Shown: positions 20,371 to 32,865, counted from the stretch's first letter. The stretch: 64,000 bases of DNA from Syngnathus acus (GCF_901709675.1 NC_051088.1:19878693-19942692); one strand, 5' to 3'. Numbers and translations are program-made. Notes: generated by a model from the sequence alone, not told the origin.

Positions 20371-23300
20371 TAGCCTCTTGGCTAATTATGTTCCATCTAC
20401 AGAAATGTTCATTGATGAGAACAGTCCCTGTCAAATAAACAATTAACATATATAAAATCACTTCCAAGTAGCTGTGTTCACGCCCTCAAAGCACATTTAT
20501 TTACGAGGAAGTCAATTTGCTAATAATTTTACAATAATATGTTCTATGCGCCGCCCTTATCTTAAAAATGGGATTCTGATTAATAGTTTGTTTGTGGGAA
20601 ATGCAGAAGCAGAAAAAGCCACCGTTTTGCCTTGTACATTCAATTACTGGCAAGTGAAAATGACATCACAGTACCTAAGGCAGGCTAATCACAGTCAAGA
20701 CTCACTTGTTTATTGTGTTTGGTCACGTGCGGCACTGGTGATATGATGTTCAATTGCCAGCATGTTCCGTGACAAGGCTAAATTCTCCCCCTGAGAAGAA
20801 TAAAATCCAATGAATGTGTCTACTTAATTAATGTTCCTTACGGCAATATTAATCAAAAATGCAATTTCTGTACAAAAATGTCTATTAAAGCTGAGAGGCT
20901 GAATGAAAAATTGTGGAATCATTAGGAATAATATGACATAGAATGACAGTGACAGGAAGTCTAGGAGGAACATGCAGCCTTCCGATAACGATTCAAGAGA
21001 ATATTCCCAAGACAATGGTGAATTAGGGGTGCGCACAGCCCATAATCCATGAGAACGTACCTTACCCTTGGACTTTGTTGTGTTCATGGGGATAGCCACA
21101 GAAACCTAGTAGTTCCAAAAGAAATTAGCCAATTACGAAAAAAAGAAAAGAGTTACTATTAAGGTTTGTTCACACCAACACACTCCTTGTATTCGGAATC
21201 TGATTGACAGTTTAATGGGCAATGTGTGGAGGTGTATTCATGAGCCACAAGTACAAGGGGATGTGTGTGAAGTGCTCTGTGGTGACCTCAAGTAGACCTG
21301 CATATGGAGAGGCGTTCCTTTGATAGAAGATATTCTAAGCTTTGCTTTTGAGCAAAAATTGACAGTCATTTGCCAACCCTGAAACAGCGAAACATGACCA
21401 CAGCCACTGTAAGATGGACAAAAGAGCTACAAAAAAAAAAACCTAGGCTCTGCGTCTCAGCTCCGCATTTCCGGGGATGTATACGAGTGAACCAACCAAC
21501 CATGCCATGAGGTTTCGTGGCCCATGTTGACCACCGCAATTAAGTGGTGAGGGCTGTGATTCACTCTAAGTTGGAAGAGAAACATAAACTCATGAACCTA
21601 GTGCCAGGTAACTCTCATGGCCCACTGTTGAATTTTGCATGGGACAAAGTAGAGGTGGGTTGTTGGGACTTTGGGCAACAAGAACACACAATATTTGAGA
21701 GCTATCGTGTTACGCCACTTATTGTGGTTTTGGCCGAAAAACGTAAAATAAAAGTACTGCTTGCAGACAGCGTTTTCCAGGGTCTGTGCTGGGGAACACA
21801 CAAAGGTCGTGAGATGGCTACAGATATAGTATTACTCAATTGATCTAGAGATTGATAAACACACTATCTTATAACATCAGGCACATGTTGTTTCTTTGTG
21901 ATTGTATTCAAAATGAGACCCATAACCGACATGGTGAGAAACGAACTTTTTAGGGTCTGGCCATGACAATAATACCTCAGATGGACAGCAGGTTGGATTC
22001 CGCTTGCAAAAGAGCTTCTTCTGATGTTGGATTTTCTCCCCTTGGGGGAAAAAGTTAATGAGAGACAGAGCAAAGAGAGCTAGCAAGCCAATCTATAAAC
22101 TGTCACGATCTCTCCCTTGACGACTGCTTGATGGATGACTGCATTCCCTTGTGGAACCAGAACACCCTTTGTGAGGGTAGCCATGAACCGCCTTTTTGAG
22201 ATCTAATTACAGTTTCCTCTGTTTTTAAATTCATTGGTTTGGCCTCACAATATGAATGATCTGAAGCCTTGTAGAGTCTCCTGGTTCAAATGCAAAGTGT
22301 TTCACTCGAGGTATCTACAGTATATCTGCTTTCTAAAATGTTGGTATAAAAAGATAATGAGCATGCCAAAATCAGAAAGAAATCCACAATATCCACATCT
22401 GCTGATGCAATACGCCTCAAATCGGAAAGAGGAAAATGATGCATAATGAAAGCCGTCTGCACAGTTGGCATAGAAAAGATGGAGGAAAAAGAGGGTTCAT
22501 TCTATGGGGATGACTCTCTCTTTTCTAGCCCTTTTCTCTTTGCTTTTTATGCCGACCTCCCCGGTTCTTGCTCTCTCCCGGGGGCTTAATTTATGGTTTG
22601 CTATAGAGATGCGAATGTCAACCCACGCTCTCCTCTGCTTTGTTAGCGAGCTAAAAGCATTACAGACGACATATAGAAGGTGTGCACGCATGCAGCTGAC
22701 AAGCATACAATTTAAATGAGTACAAAATGTGTATTTTCTTATTTTTGTGCAGTAGTGCTCACGTAACTAGTTTTTCAGCCTAAACCCAAGGAACAGTGAA
22801 CAATTACCCAAACATTTGTTTGGAAATTTGAGAACTTTCAATAATATCAAGTCTAGGATATTATATCACAGCAATTCCAATGCAAAGGGCTATGATGTAT
22901 CAACCAGTTAAAGTTTATGGTTATCAAATTCACCATGGGGTTTACAGTGGCGGATTGGTTAGCACATTCATATTGGTAAATAGAAGCAACCTATGATGTT
23001 TGAGCATATGCAGAGTGAGTCGTCATCTTGAATTAAGAGTGCCCATACGATCTTCTCTTCTTTTTGCATTCATTTTACATTCAGTACAACTATTGAAATA
23101 AATGTGTTTGGCCCCAATAAATTCCAAGTGACTCACTAAATTATTTACCAATTTTGCGAATGATTACTGTTAGAAACATCAAACGTGCAGGTATGATACA
23201 AGACACGTGGGTATATTTTCTAATAGGTGCTTTCATACCATATTACTTTCTTACTTAATATTTCATGTCCATTTTCCCTCATTCTATCAGGCAGTGTGAA

Positions 23301-24635
23301 TAAACAGTAGTGCAAACATCAATGGCATCTGATAAATTTGGATAATCCAACGTACAGTAATCCCTGTGACGTATTTTACATGATATAACACATGACAATT
23401 AGGCAACCTGTGATCTGTATGCCATCAAAAGTGTATTTAAAAGTGGGATGTGTATTAATCTTATTCATTGGGAGGGATCCTTTAAAAAAAAAAAACTCCT
23501 GCTTGGACCACATTTTAAAAAGCAGTGAATGCAAAATTAATGCAATGATAACATTTGTGCATCTTTTTTCCATGATTTCACTAAAATGTACATGCCATAG
23601 TAAAAGGGGAATAAAAAGGGGACGAGCCAAGTCAATCATGCATGCATTCATGATCAAAATGGCTTTAATTTCATGTCCCGTCAGTCACACCTCCCACTGC
23701 CAGATGTATTTTTATACAAGATGGTAGGAGGATTTTGAGCTTCATTCATGAATGAGCGATTGGGAGAAGTACAACATGCCGTCAAACATGATCAGTGAGC
23801 ACCAACAACGGGAGAAAATTGAGACAAGCAATTGAATTCATGTCAGTAGTGAAATGCAATGGTTGCCTCTGAACTTCACAGCCTTTTCCAAAAGCTCAAT
23901 ATAGAATCATATTATAACCAGAAAACAAACAAAACATTTTTGAACAAGATTCAAGACAACATGATGGCAGGTAGATAAATCTGAACGTGTAAAGATGAAT
24001 ATTCTTCTTGCTTTGGATGCTAACAGTTCTTTCTGTATTGGCAGCACCGACGCAGACGTCAGTCTTTTTCTTTTTTTTATTGTATTCCCACAGTCCCCAC
24101 CTCACCTTCATGATTCACATTCTTCTAAAAACCATAGCCTATCTCAATTTTGATGTGTTCAACTTGCGTCTCCATTTTAACCATTTTAATTTCACCCAAA
24201 CCACATAGTATCTGCCCCCACCTCACTTGATTTCTAACCAGTTCTTGTTACAAAGACACAATCACTCAACCATCCAAGCCTGACACCCTACTCCCCCTAT
24301 TTTTATCGCCTATCAATCGCTCAAGCATCCTTTGGTATTGTAGCTTCAGACCTTATTGGAAGGTGCCTTTTTTTCCACTGATGTGGCTCGGAAGAGGAAT
24401 GAGGGAAAAATGAGAGGAATTCAAAAGCTTTAAGCATGATTACACGGCGCATCTTGTGGGTTCAAAGTGAAATGCGTTCATTAAGCTTTGCTCACAGTTC
24501 GATCTGTGATGGTTTCCCTAGTAACCATAAATCAAAATTGGGTCAATGACTAGCCACTTCAGTTTAGCTATGGTTCTTGCCACATTGTGAAGCATATGTT
24601 CTGTTTTTCCTTGACAGTTCCAACAGTTCAAGGAC
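20371..24635. other. Intergenic, no gene recognised
   Basis: Long AT-rich stretch. All open frames are short and unmatched. A few homopolymer runs (21430-21441, 23481-23493). I identify no repeat family in it. Confidence 0.4.
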
Positions 24636-24672
24636 ATGCACACACACACACACGCACGCACCCCCCCGCCCT

Positions 24673-24709
<37 letters not shown>
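24636..24709. repeat. Interrupted (CA)n microsatellite
   Basis: Two CA blocks separated by a C-rich interruption (CGCACGCACCCCCCCGCCC). Confidence 0.95.
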
Positions 24710-25526
24710 TCCTTACCATTTTTAACCAAATCCTCTATGGACCAATTAGATTTCTTGGTCTGGACAATATTTCAAGGGCATGTACAAGTATGCACACATA
24801 GACACACGCACACACAATTTGTTCTTGAAACAAGTACACATAGGCCTAAAAGTTTTCTTATTACTTACCTATTACTTATGGATGAACTGTTTACTGAAAA
24901 TAAGTGGTATATTTTTCTTGGTTAAGATGACTTAAGAATGATTTACTTACAAATTTACAACTATCGTAAGAATTCTGGCTTGTACTAAAGAAACAAAATT
25001 ACAAAAATCTTATGATGATATATTTTCTTGAAACACACTTTGTTTCATTATTGTTTGACTATTCTTAAAGAAATACTACCTTAACATATAAGGTCCTTGT
25101 AGTGTAAGTATATTTTCCACTCATTTTTAAAGCGCTCCGTATAACATTTGTATTGTGAAAAAGTGCATTTCCAGGGATTCTATGACATCAAATAGAACAT
25201 ACGAATAGCTGCCAGTGTCCCCCCCCAAAAAAGATGACACTTTGAAAACTTGTTTAACATTCTTACTCTGTGGTTTTTATTTCTTAAAAAGAAAACACGT
25301 GATGCTCATCCCATTGCGATGTTCTTGGGCATGCAAATCCTACATTTAAAATGCAGACTTCTGTCTAATTACCTCTCAAACATTTTTGTCTGAGAGTAGT
25401 GAATGATCTAAAGAGCACTAATAATCAACAGCAGGAGTTTATTCCAAAGGTGGCTGCAGTGGCGGTTCCAGATTGTTTTTGCTGAGGAGGCGAGGGGGTG
25501 GCAGGAGGTTCATTTGGGGACGAAGG

Positions 25527-25527
<1 letters not shown>

Positions 25528-25613
<86 letters not shown>

Positions 25614-25636
25614 TGCACACACGCACACACACACAA
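25528..25636. repeat. Long (CA)n microsatellite
   Basis: Over 40 uninterrupted AC units (about 25529-25610), then GCATG/CGCA interruptions. Its reading frames are repetitive His-Thr or Val-Cys and are not genes. Confidence 0.98.
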
Positions 25637-25793
25637 GCCCAAATGCACATGCTCCCCGGCACGCTTTGCGCATGTCACATGAAAAAGAGCACTAATCCAA
25701 TCTCTGTAGGCTACACAATAACAACTGTCACCTGGAGCTGCCACAATCGATTTGTTTTGCTCGTCGACTGGTCACTGATAGTTGCAGATCGCT

Positions 25794-25827
25794 GCAATTA
25801 GTTAATGAATGCAATTAGTTAATGAAT
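25794..25827. repeat. 17-bp tandem duplication with TAAT/ATTA cores
   Basis: GCAATTAGTTAATGAAT occurs twice without mismatch (25794-25810, 25811-25827), creating four closely spaced homeodomain-type cores. Confidence 0.9.
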
Positions 25828-26334
25828 CGGATCTTATGTGAAGCGCAGCATATCGAACCATCAAGCAGCTGCTCTTTTATGACCATTATTTGTTTACAGC
25901 CTAAATCCTTTCAGGTATGTACAAATAAATAAAAAAAGACAGTTAGTACTTTCAATTTTGATTAAACTTTGCAGCTTGTATCAAGCATTCCTTAAAGGCG
26001 ATACTGAGGCCTTAACCTTTTTAGCTCTGAAGGTTCGGATTATTTTTAAACTGGAACCAAATTCAGTTGCACTATCAATAGTATGAAAATGAATACAAAA
26101 TTTAATAATAAATATATTTGACTCTTTATTAAGCTTTTTCTTTATAGAAGACACAGTAAAAGCAGATGAGTAAAATTAGGAAAAAGACCTCTGAAGACAA
26201 ACTAAAATACTGGTAAACACGTATTGTTTTTTATGTAGCTAATTCCAAAACTATTTTTGCTTCACAAAAGGATGATGATCATTTTCCCACATATGGCTCC
26301 GGGGCAACTTCCAGAGCTGGGTAATCAAAAAATA

Positions 26335-26550
26335 TGCATTGCGAACGGCCTCCAACTACAAGCTCACTCGCCCCATACTGAACAGACCGATAGGCGACTA
26401 TGACCTGTCGTTGGAGGGCCTCCTACTCGCAGGCCTTGCACCAACGTTCGGGCAGACGAGTCGCAGTGCATGTTCAAGCGGATGCCGTGAGCGAACACGC
26501 CAGCGCTGCCCACTCCTCTATCCGACAGAGGAGCAGTGGCGGAGGTGCAG
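26335..26550. other. GC-rich orphan segment of unknown origin
   Basis: About 215 bp with much higher GC and CpG than its surroundings. The plus frame is open for 72 codons (starts MRTASNYKLTRPILNR, with a Cys/Arg-rich end). I recognise no family. It abuts the L2-like relic on the high-coordinate side, so it may be part of that element, a captured fragment or a processed pseudogene piece. Confidence 0.35.
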
Positions 26551-26990
26551 TTATTGATGAAAATTGATTATTTTCTGTCTGAGGTCAAGGAAGAGAAGAA
26601 TGCTGAGTTGGACGGAATCTGCAGAGTGGAGGATGTCAATGGTGACTTTGAGGTGGGCTGTTTTGGTGCTGTAACAAAGATGGAAGACAGATTGAGAATG
26701 TTCAAATTGATCTTTGGAATTGAGGTGAGTTTTAGCTTGGTGTGACACAAAAAATTCCAAACTTTTGGACAAAAATCGGAGGATAGAAATGGGAAAGACG
26801 TTACTCATAGTGTCAGGGTTTAGTTCAGTATTTTTTTTTAAGGACAGGGATGATAGCAACTACTTTGAGAGTTTACGAGATGGAACCAGAGCTGAGGGAG
26901 GAGTTGATGATATTGGTGATGAGTTGAGGAGATAGCTGGGGGACAGTCTTGGGAGAAATTTGAGTGAGGGGCTGAGGTGTGAAGATGGGG
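26551..26990 (-). pseudogene. L2-like LINE reverse transcriptase relic
   Basis: On the minus strand the translation follows the N-terminal part of an L2/Maui-type reverse transcriptase: LITNIINSSLSSGS (about 26930-26890), a TAA stop, VVAIIPVLKK ending in an A9 run where the frame shifts, then NVFPISILRFLSKSLE (family pattern NYRPISNLPFLSKxLE), THLNSKDQFEHSQS and YSTKTAHLKVT (family HSTETALLxVT), and DILHSADSVQLSILLFLDL. The alignment stops just where the family continues with SAAFDTVDH, so the YADD catalytic region is absent. Such elements copy their RNA into the genome by target-primed reverse transcription; this one is dead (stop, frameshift, truncation). Confidence 0.88.
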
Positions 26991-27917
26991 GTGCGTGGGT
27001 GCGTAGCGATGCTGATGGAGGTAGTCAGATTACTATTTGTTATGTCAAATGTAGGTTGTAAAAATTATGCACTGATGTACTGTCATGGAGTTAAGAGAGG
27101 TTTATTCTAGATCTGATGAGTATTTAGTGTGGAAAAATAGAGCCTTGAACTTGGATCAGCCAGGGTTCATGATTTCTTTAATAATAATAACAAATTAGGG
27201 CTCCTGAATTCATCCAAGGATTAACTTTGAACTGAAAATCAGTTAATGTTCTGATTTGTCCGTGTAGAAAAAAAAAGCTATGCGTGCTCACTCATCATAT
27301 TGTGAAGAGTTGCCCCACCAAAAAATCTGCTTTGAGAACGAAGCTAAGCAGAGATGTTGGGTGGCAAAAAAAAAGATGAGATACAATAAAACTCTACGGG
27401 CGTGTTACACAACACACCAGGGTACTGTCACATTTGCGTGTTGCTCATTCCTATTGCACTACTGTCGCTGACGCAGACATTTTTGCATCACCATAGCACA
27501 CGCTGCTGGGCTCAGAAGGTTTTAAAAGCTTAGAAATATCAACTTCAAATTAATCTGCTAAGTGTATATGTTCACTGATACAGTGTTTGTATTATGCTGA
27601 AAATGATAAATGGTATTTTGGATATTAGCAATCTGCCACATAAAACCAGAGAAGGCATGTTGAGCATGAGTGTGGGGAACAAAGGCTACCACGCTCATCA
27701 CTATCATGGTTTTAAGTGGAAAATATTCACTATTACAGCTACAAGGAGTGACAATTGAGTAAAATGTGGACGAGCCTGTCCCCTTTGTAGTAATAGCGCT
27801 TCTTGAAATACTTTCTTAAAGGCTTTTTGGGGACATTCATCCAGTAGTAAGGTTTGTTGGGTCAGAGGTCATTGAAGTTGGAAGAGTGTCCAAGTTATGC
27901 CCAAATGTGTGTGATGT
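26991..27917. other. Intergenic, nothing recognised
   Basis: No exon or named repeat seen; a (T)AATAATAATAA run near 27180. Confidence 0.35.
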
Positions 27918-28094
27918 ATTAGGGTCAGAGGTGTCAAATTCAGGTCCAGAAAGTAAAAACCCTGCCAGTTTGGTTTTAGCTACAGGTACTTCTAATCTGA
28001 CAAGCCAGCAGGTACACAAGTGCCCCCCCCCCCTCCCCCCACCGTGACACTGTTTCCATTTTCTGGACCTGCATTTGACACTTCTGCTTAGGGG
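27918..28094. mobile_element. Non-autonomous hAT element (161 bp) with ~27-bp TIRs
   Basis: The element spans 27926-28086. The left end is CAGAGGTGTCAAATTCAGG and the inverted right end reads CAGAAGTGTCAAATGCAGG, continuing with TCCAGAAA on both (about 25 of 27 matching). Flanking 8-mers ATTAGGGT (27918-27925) and CTTAGGGG (28087-28094) share six positions, fitting an aged 8-bp hAT duplication. The centre holds a poly-C/T run and no coding capacity. Confidence 0.88.
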
Positions 28095-28800
28095 GCATTC
28101 ATACTGCAAAGGGTAATGTGAATTTGAAAGGTTTGTTAAAGTTGATCTTTTCATGTACTCCTTCACATTACAAAAACAAATGTGACTTTTAATGTGAACG
28201 AAAGACATCCATGATGTGACACGCATGTGCACAAACCATGACGTTGAGTGTCACGCACAAAAGACGATGTCTCCCGGCATTGTTTACAGAAGTAAATATG
28301 GTCCAGCATGTCGGGGCTCATCTTTTAATCATCTCATATTCAGAGAGGAACAATGTGGGAGGAGGTAGATGTAATGATGGGGAAATGATGCGAGGCGTTT
28401 CAATCTCCTCATTTCATTGAGAGATCTACTAAAAACGATGGCACATCATTGCCACACTGAATTATTATCGTCACAAATCGAGTGGAAGTAAATTAAAGTC
28501 AACCGCAACACCGTGACGCAAAACATCTTGGCAGCCCCACCTGCATTTGACTTCTGATAACGTATAGATCGGATCCATATGACCTGTCCAGCCAGACTGA
28601 GGTCGCACAGGATAAAAACAGACAATCTCGGACCACATATGGAATCGAACAAAAATCCTTATTGAGCTATTCAGACTAACACAAAAAAAATAAAAAATAG
28701 ATACAGGTCACATGTGGGCAAAAAAAATCAGATTTTTGTCTCGTTTGCAATCTGGCCAAATGTGACCAACGCCTACACCCTGCGGCGTCGGCCCAACTGT
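28095..28800. repeat. Possible degraded DNA transposon
   Basis: GGGGCATTCATACTGC at the left, the block ACCACATATGGAATCGAAC at about 28632 and GGTCACATGTGGGC at about 28706 recall a fish DNA-transposon type with CATTCACACTGC-like termini. A right terminus was not found. Confidence 0.35.
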
Positions 28801-28983
28801 CGGCACATTGCACTGGAAAAAATGACAAAAATACATCGCAACAGACAGACAGTGATGCTGACCATTAAGGACCTTCTTTAAATGCATGATATGTAATACC
28901 ACCATATCATCCACAGCAATACTCACGATTCCTTATGGTTAGAAAAAGCCATCTTAAGAGATCTTTGTTTGATCCACTAGTAC

Positions 28984-29376
28984 AGGGGTTTTCAATTGGT
29001 TTTGTCCGAGGACCCACCATTATAACCAAGAAGCAACTCGGGGACCACTGCTTTGGCAGAATATTATTTTATTTTGAACCAAAGGAGGGTAGACCGAAAC
29101 AGGCTACTTATTTGCATTTGTATGTCTATTTTGGGAATCTCAGCTACATTTAACATAATTTGGATGGGTGAATGATTTGCAAAATTAGCTGGAAAATAAA
29201 TCAAGTCTAAATGGACGTGAAGATTGAACCCACCATAAATAAATAAATCAAGTTTAAATAATAAATCAATTTTATTTGTAAAAATGTTACAATTATTTTC
29301 CATTTCCAATTTCATGGACCACCTGCAATGCTGCCAGGGACCACGAGAAGGCCACGGACCACCTGTTGACAATCAA
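28984..29376. mobile_element. hAT-like non-autonomous element, copy 1
   Basis: The left end is CAGGGGTTTTCAATTGG and the inverted right end GATTGTCAACAGGTGG, an imperfect terminal inverted repeat including the GTCCG/GGACC blocks. Its right third (AAATAAATCAAGTC, then ATGTTACAATTATTTTCC, then CTGCAATGCTGCCA) reappears at 54.6 kb. Confidence 0.6.
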
Positions 29377-29687
29377 TGCGCGAGTACTTCTGGCAGAGGG
29401 ACTGCTGGAACCAGACACAGACCAGTCGAGCGGTACATAACTGCCCCAGTAATGATATCCACAGTTGGAACAATGGATGGTTTACCAGGAATGATATAAG
29501 GCAGAGTGGACAATCATGCTTTGTGGTCCGACAGGATCCATCCCACATCAGCTTGTTCATACCTGTCAGCTGTTTACTGAATGTTTGATGCCCCTTTTAA
29601 CTTTCGTGTCATGATGATAAATGCCAACTACTTTGTGACCACAGCTTTGACCATTGTACATAACGAATAATACTTCCCTGCTTCCTC

Positions 29688-29756
29688 TTAACTCATTCCC
29701 TGCCCAGTTATGAATTGAACGTTGTCTAAAGCTGTCAATGGCAGTGAATGAGTTAA
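29688..29756. mobile_element. Tiny piggyBac-like MITE with TTAA ends
   Basis: TTAA at 29688-29691 is followed by CTCATTCCCTGCC. The other end is GGCAGTGAATGAG followed by TTAA at 29753-29756. The 13-bp terminal inverted repeats differ at one position. Only 61 bp lie between the TTAA sites, so it is an extreme internal deletion derivative. Confidence 0.8.
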
Positions 29757-30275
29757 TGTTGTAGAGGATGTTATGGTATGTTTCTAGAACACCCTCACTT
29801 TTTATTTAGGTCAAACACGTCTCCCTCACTTTTCTTTTATGGTCATAGGCCTGAGGACACCGATATAGTTCATTGATGTGGAGCACGCTTGAGGAGACAT
29901 CGATGTTGAATTGACATCAGATGCCCATTGGTAATAAAGGTATCATTTTTCAAATGACCCAATGTCATTCACAAAACACAACAAATATATCCTGTACCGA
30001 TTGCTGGAGAGGTTTGACTTGTGCAGCGGCGTCACATCAATGATTATTATTTGCGTGTAAATCAGAGTAGACAAATCTCCCAAGGCTGGAGTATCTTTAT
30101 ATATTTTGGGGCTTATTTTATCATGGGTGATATGAAAATGCCCATATACACACATGCAGAAAACACAGGCCATCAGCCTAATTACAAGTGACAGGGAGGC
30201 AGCAAAGGGAAACAGCAAAAGCCATGGTCAGTTCCACTGTGGTGCACTGCTGGCAGTATGCCCTATTTAGATATC

Positions 30276-30278
30276 TAT

Positions 30279-30358
<80 letters not shown>
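30276..30358. repeat. (CA)n microsatellite
   Basis: About 40 uninterrupted CA units. Confidence 0.98.
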
Positions 30359-30359
<1 letters not shown>

Positions 30360-30565
30360 TACCAATTAGCACACAGCTATACACGCAAGATCTACCAGTG
30401 TGGAAACGGATAGAGCGAACATGCACAAACGGAAACGCAGAAAGGGAAAATGAAATTACATGCTTGGCAGCGTTATCGTTTACAGTGATTCAGTACAATG
30501 GACAGAAGCACATGTGCGGTAATAGAGATGGAACAGTCACATTTGTTCACTCCAAGAACATCACA

Positions 30566-30621
30566 CACGCACACACACACGCACGCACGCACACGCACGC
30601 ACGCGCACACACACACACATT
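30566..30621. repeat. (CA)n/(CGCA)n compound microsatellite
   Basis: CACACACACACGCACGCACG-type mixture ending in pure CA. Confidence 0.9.
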
Positions 30622-30877
30622 AGAACAATGCCATAAGCTGAGGTGCAGACCTCCTGAATCTTTTAATTAGATGTCTGTTTTGACAGGTTATTCTCAAGAA
30701 CACTTGCTGCCCACCAGAGTCTTTAGATTCTCAACGAGGGCAGATAAATGCCTACTTGCTGACCTAAGTGACATGTATGCAGTTTTATAATTATGTGTCG
30801 AGGCTACTCCTTGAGCCGTCACCTTATTGCGGTGGAGCGGTTTGTGCGTCACATTGATGCTGGGCAAAGCTGTGTAC

Positions 30878-30960
30878 AGTAATCCCTCGTTTATCGCGGA
30901 TAATTGCTTCCAAGACCACCCGCGATATGTGAAAATCCGCAAAGTAGTGTCACCCTCTCA
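30878..30960 (+). repeat. DNA transposon terminal fragment (Tigger-type end)
   Basis: TA followed by CAGTAATCCCTCGTTTATCG, then the internal complementary run CCGCGATATGTGAAAATCCGC. This is the start of a widespread TcMar-Tigger-like element. The other terminus was not found nearby, so it is truncated. Confidence 0.5.
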
Positions 30961-32363
30961 TTTTTAACAGACATATATTATTTGTGTATCAATAGACGAG
31001 TGAGGGGGCCAGTTCTCTCAAGGACTCAAATAAATGTATTTGACCTGTCCAACTTTGCTTACCGAAAGTCCCGCCTCATGTAGTTCATTGTATGGCCTCA
31101 CTCTGGAAAGGAGTTGAAGGCGAATGTAATTACACTGAGATCAATAGTCAACCATCTTTCAGGGCACAGTAATGATTTGTATTAGATACAAATTGATTCT
31201 ATCCTCAATGTTGTTTAAGTTCTCTTAATAGGATGCAAAGATTTAGAGCATACAAGCTACTGTTTTTGGGAGGAAAAAAATAACCTCATTCTTTAAAACT
31301 GTGTTAACATGGGGCATCATACCTCAGAGCCAGTGGTTGTCACTGTGGAAATGTCATCCGCTGTAATTACTTTTTAAAGACAAAGGAGTCGTAGTGTTGC
31401 CGGAAGTAGATAGCAAATTTATACATTCAGCAAGATTTACCTATTTACATCATTAGATCGATGAAGGTAAGTAGGTTGTTTTGTCTTGCTGGGCTCTTTT
31501 ACTTCCCTCTGTCCCTGAGACGGGGAGAGGAGATGATGCCGGCTACTCTGTCACAAAGCATACATTTTAGAAATGCATTTTAGATCCGCCGGGGCTCAGA
31601 GGAGCTTCAAAACATGCTCATCTTTCATAGTAAGATGAACAAAAATCAATATTTCAGTCATTTTTTTTCTGTAAATCATTGTTGACAGCCTTTGAGGTAC
31701 CACAAAATGAGTTCTAGCATATATACGTATATATGACTTATGTAATTAGAATAATAATAAATGAATAATATATATCAGAACTCAGACTTGCATCCATATT
31801 CCTGATTCATGTTGACATTAACGAGCATCATTAAAGACTTTTATTGATTCAGTTTGATCGAAATGGTTAATAAAGTGCACTTATTTATCACTTTAATAAT
31901 CACACATGGCCTAAAGCACTTTTCAAAGCCTCATATCCATTTATTTCAAAATGTGTAGGTTACACCGGCCGTTGATGTTGCATGTCATTGCCATTCAGTC
32001 TGTACAACAATATGAAATCATTTGTTCTGATTCAAATATGAGCCTCTTTTTTTTTTTTTTTACAGCATCCCGGATCTCAATTTGAATCATCACCACTTCA
32101 TGCACAGCTCCTGTTTTCTCCTCGTCTTTTCATCAAATTTGGAGTGAAGATGTGGCCTTTTTCTCCATTTGATGATGCTTCACTAGGCGTTTTAGTGCCG
32201 ATTTTTTATGTCCACTGTATCTAAAAGGTTATCCACAGGTGGATTGGTACTCGACTCTCACAAGTTGGATACTGAACATCTGAAATAGGGCATTCCGATA
32301 ATTTTAATACAGCTAATCCAAAGAAACAATAAACGATGATGAGCTGAGTGCTTATCAACTTTT
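30961..32363. other. Intergenic, nothing recognised
   Basis: AT-rich, with a T17 run near 32048 and an AT-rich palindromic patch near 31719 (CATATATACGTATATATG). Confidence 0.4.
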
Positions 32364-32540
32364 TGTCACGACTCGTCCCCGATCGTCCTACCACGTGTCC
32401 ATGTTGTCATAGTTTCGGTCCACGTCTCTGTGTACTCGCCCCTCCCCTCCTGTGTCTGCCCACAATCAGTGTAATCACCCTCACATGCCTCTCGTTGCAT
32501 GTCTCGTATTTAAGTCCTGTCTGCGTGTCACTCCCTGTCG
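32364..32540 (+). repeat. 5' part of an LTR-like repeat
   Basis: It begins TGTCACGACTCGTCCCCG and contains a TATA-like GTATTTAAGTCCTG (near 32507), followed by CTCCCTGTCGGT. The opening and TATA layout match the longer LTR-like elements at 6.4, 41.6 and 48.6 kb. The 3' half is missing. Confidence 0.6.
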
Positions 32541-32604
32541 GTGAGATACATACATTATCTTAATCAAGATAATAGTAAGACACTTATATGTAATTTTTCT
32601 GGTT

Positions 32605-32865
32605 TGTTATGTCGTGTGTTAGGTCATGGGTTCAAATATGGGCTGTGACTTTCCTGTGTGGAGTTCACATTTTTGCTGTGTGAATTTTCTGCGGGCACGC
32701 CAGTTTCATCCTACATTCCAAAAATATAATTGTTTAAACCCTAAATTGTCCACAGGCATGAATGTGAGTGTTTGTCTTTGTTTCACTTCAGTGTGTACCT
32801 ATAATAGGCTGCAGCACACTCGGGAACCAAAAGAGAATAAGACACACAGAATGAATAGATTCATT
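32605..32865 (+). repeat. Old tRNA-derived SINE copy
   Basis: A diverged relative of the 5.5 kb SINE: B-box-like GGGTTCAAATATGG, CTTTCCTGTGTGGAGTTCAC, CTAAATTGTCCACAGGCATGA, ATAGGCTGCAGCACAC and an AATGAATAGAT end. Confidence 0.65.

Noticed and set aside
25439-25801. Several overlapping frames (His-Thr and Val-Cys repeats)
   Set aside because: They are translations of a (CA)n microsatellite. The same applies to frames at 24.5-24.9, 30.2-30.7, 45.7-46.0, 49.4-49.7 and 57.5-57.9 kb.
30878-30960. Complete Tigger element
   Set aside because: Only one terminus found; no inverted partner with TA nearby.
31715-31740. Palindromic ATATACGTATAT patch as an origin or cruciform element
   Set aside because: Short AT-rich palindromes are expected by chance in this composition.
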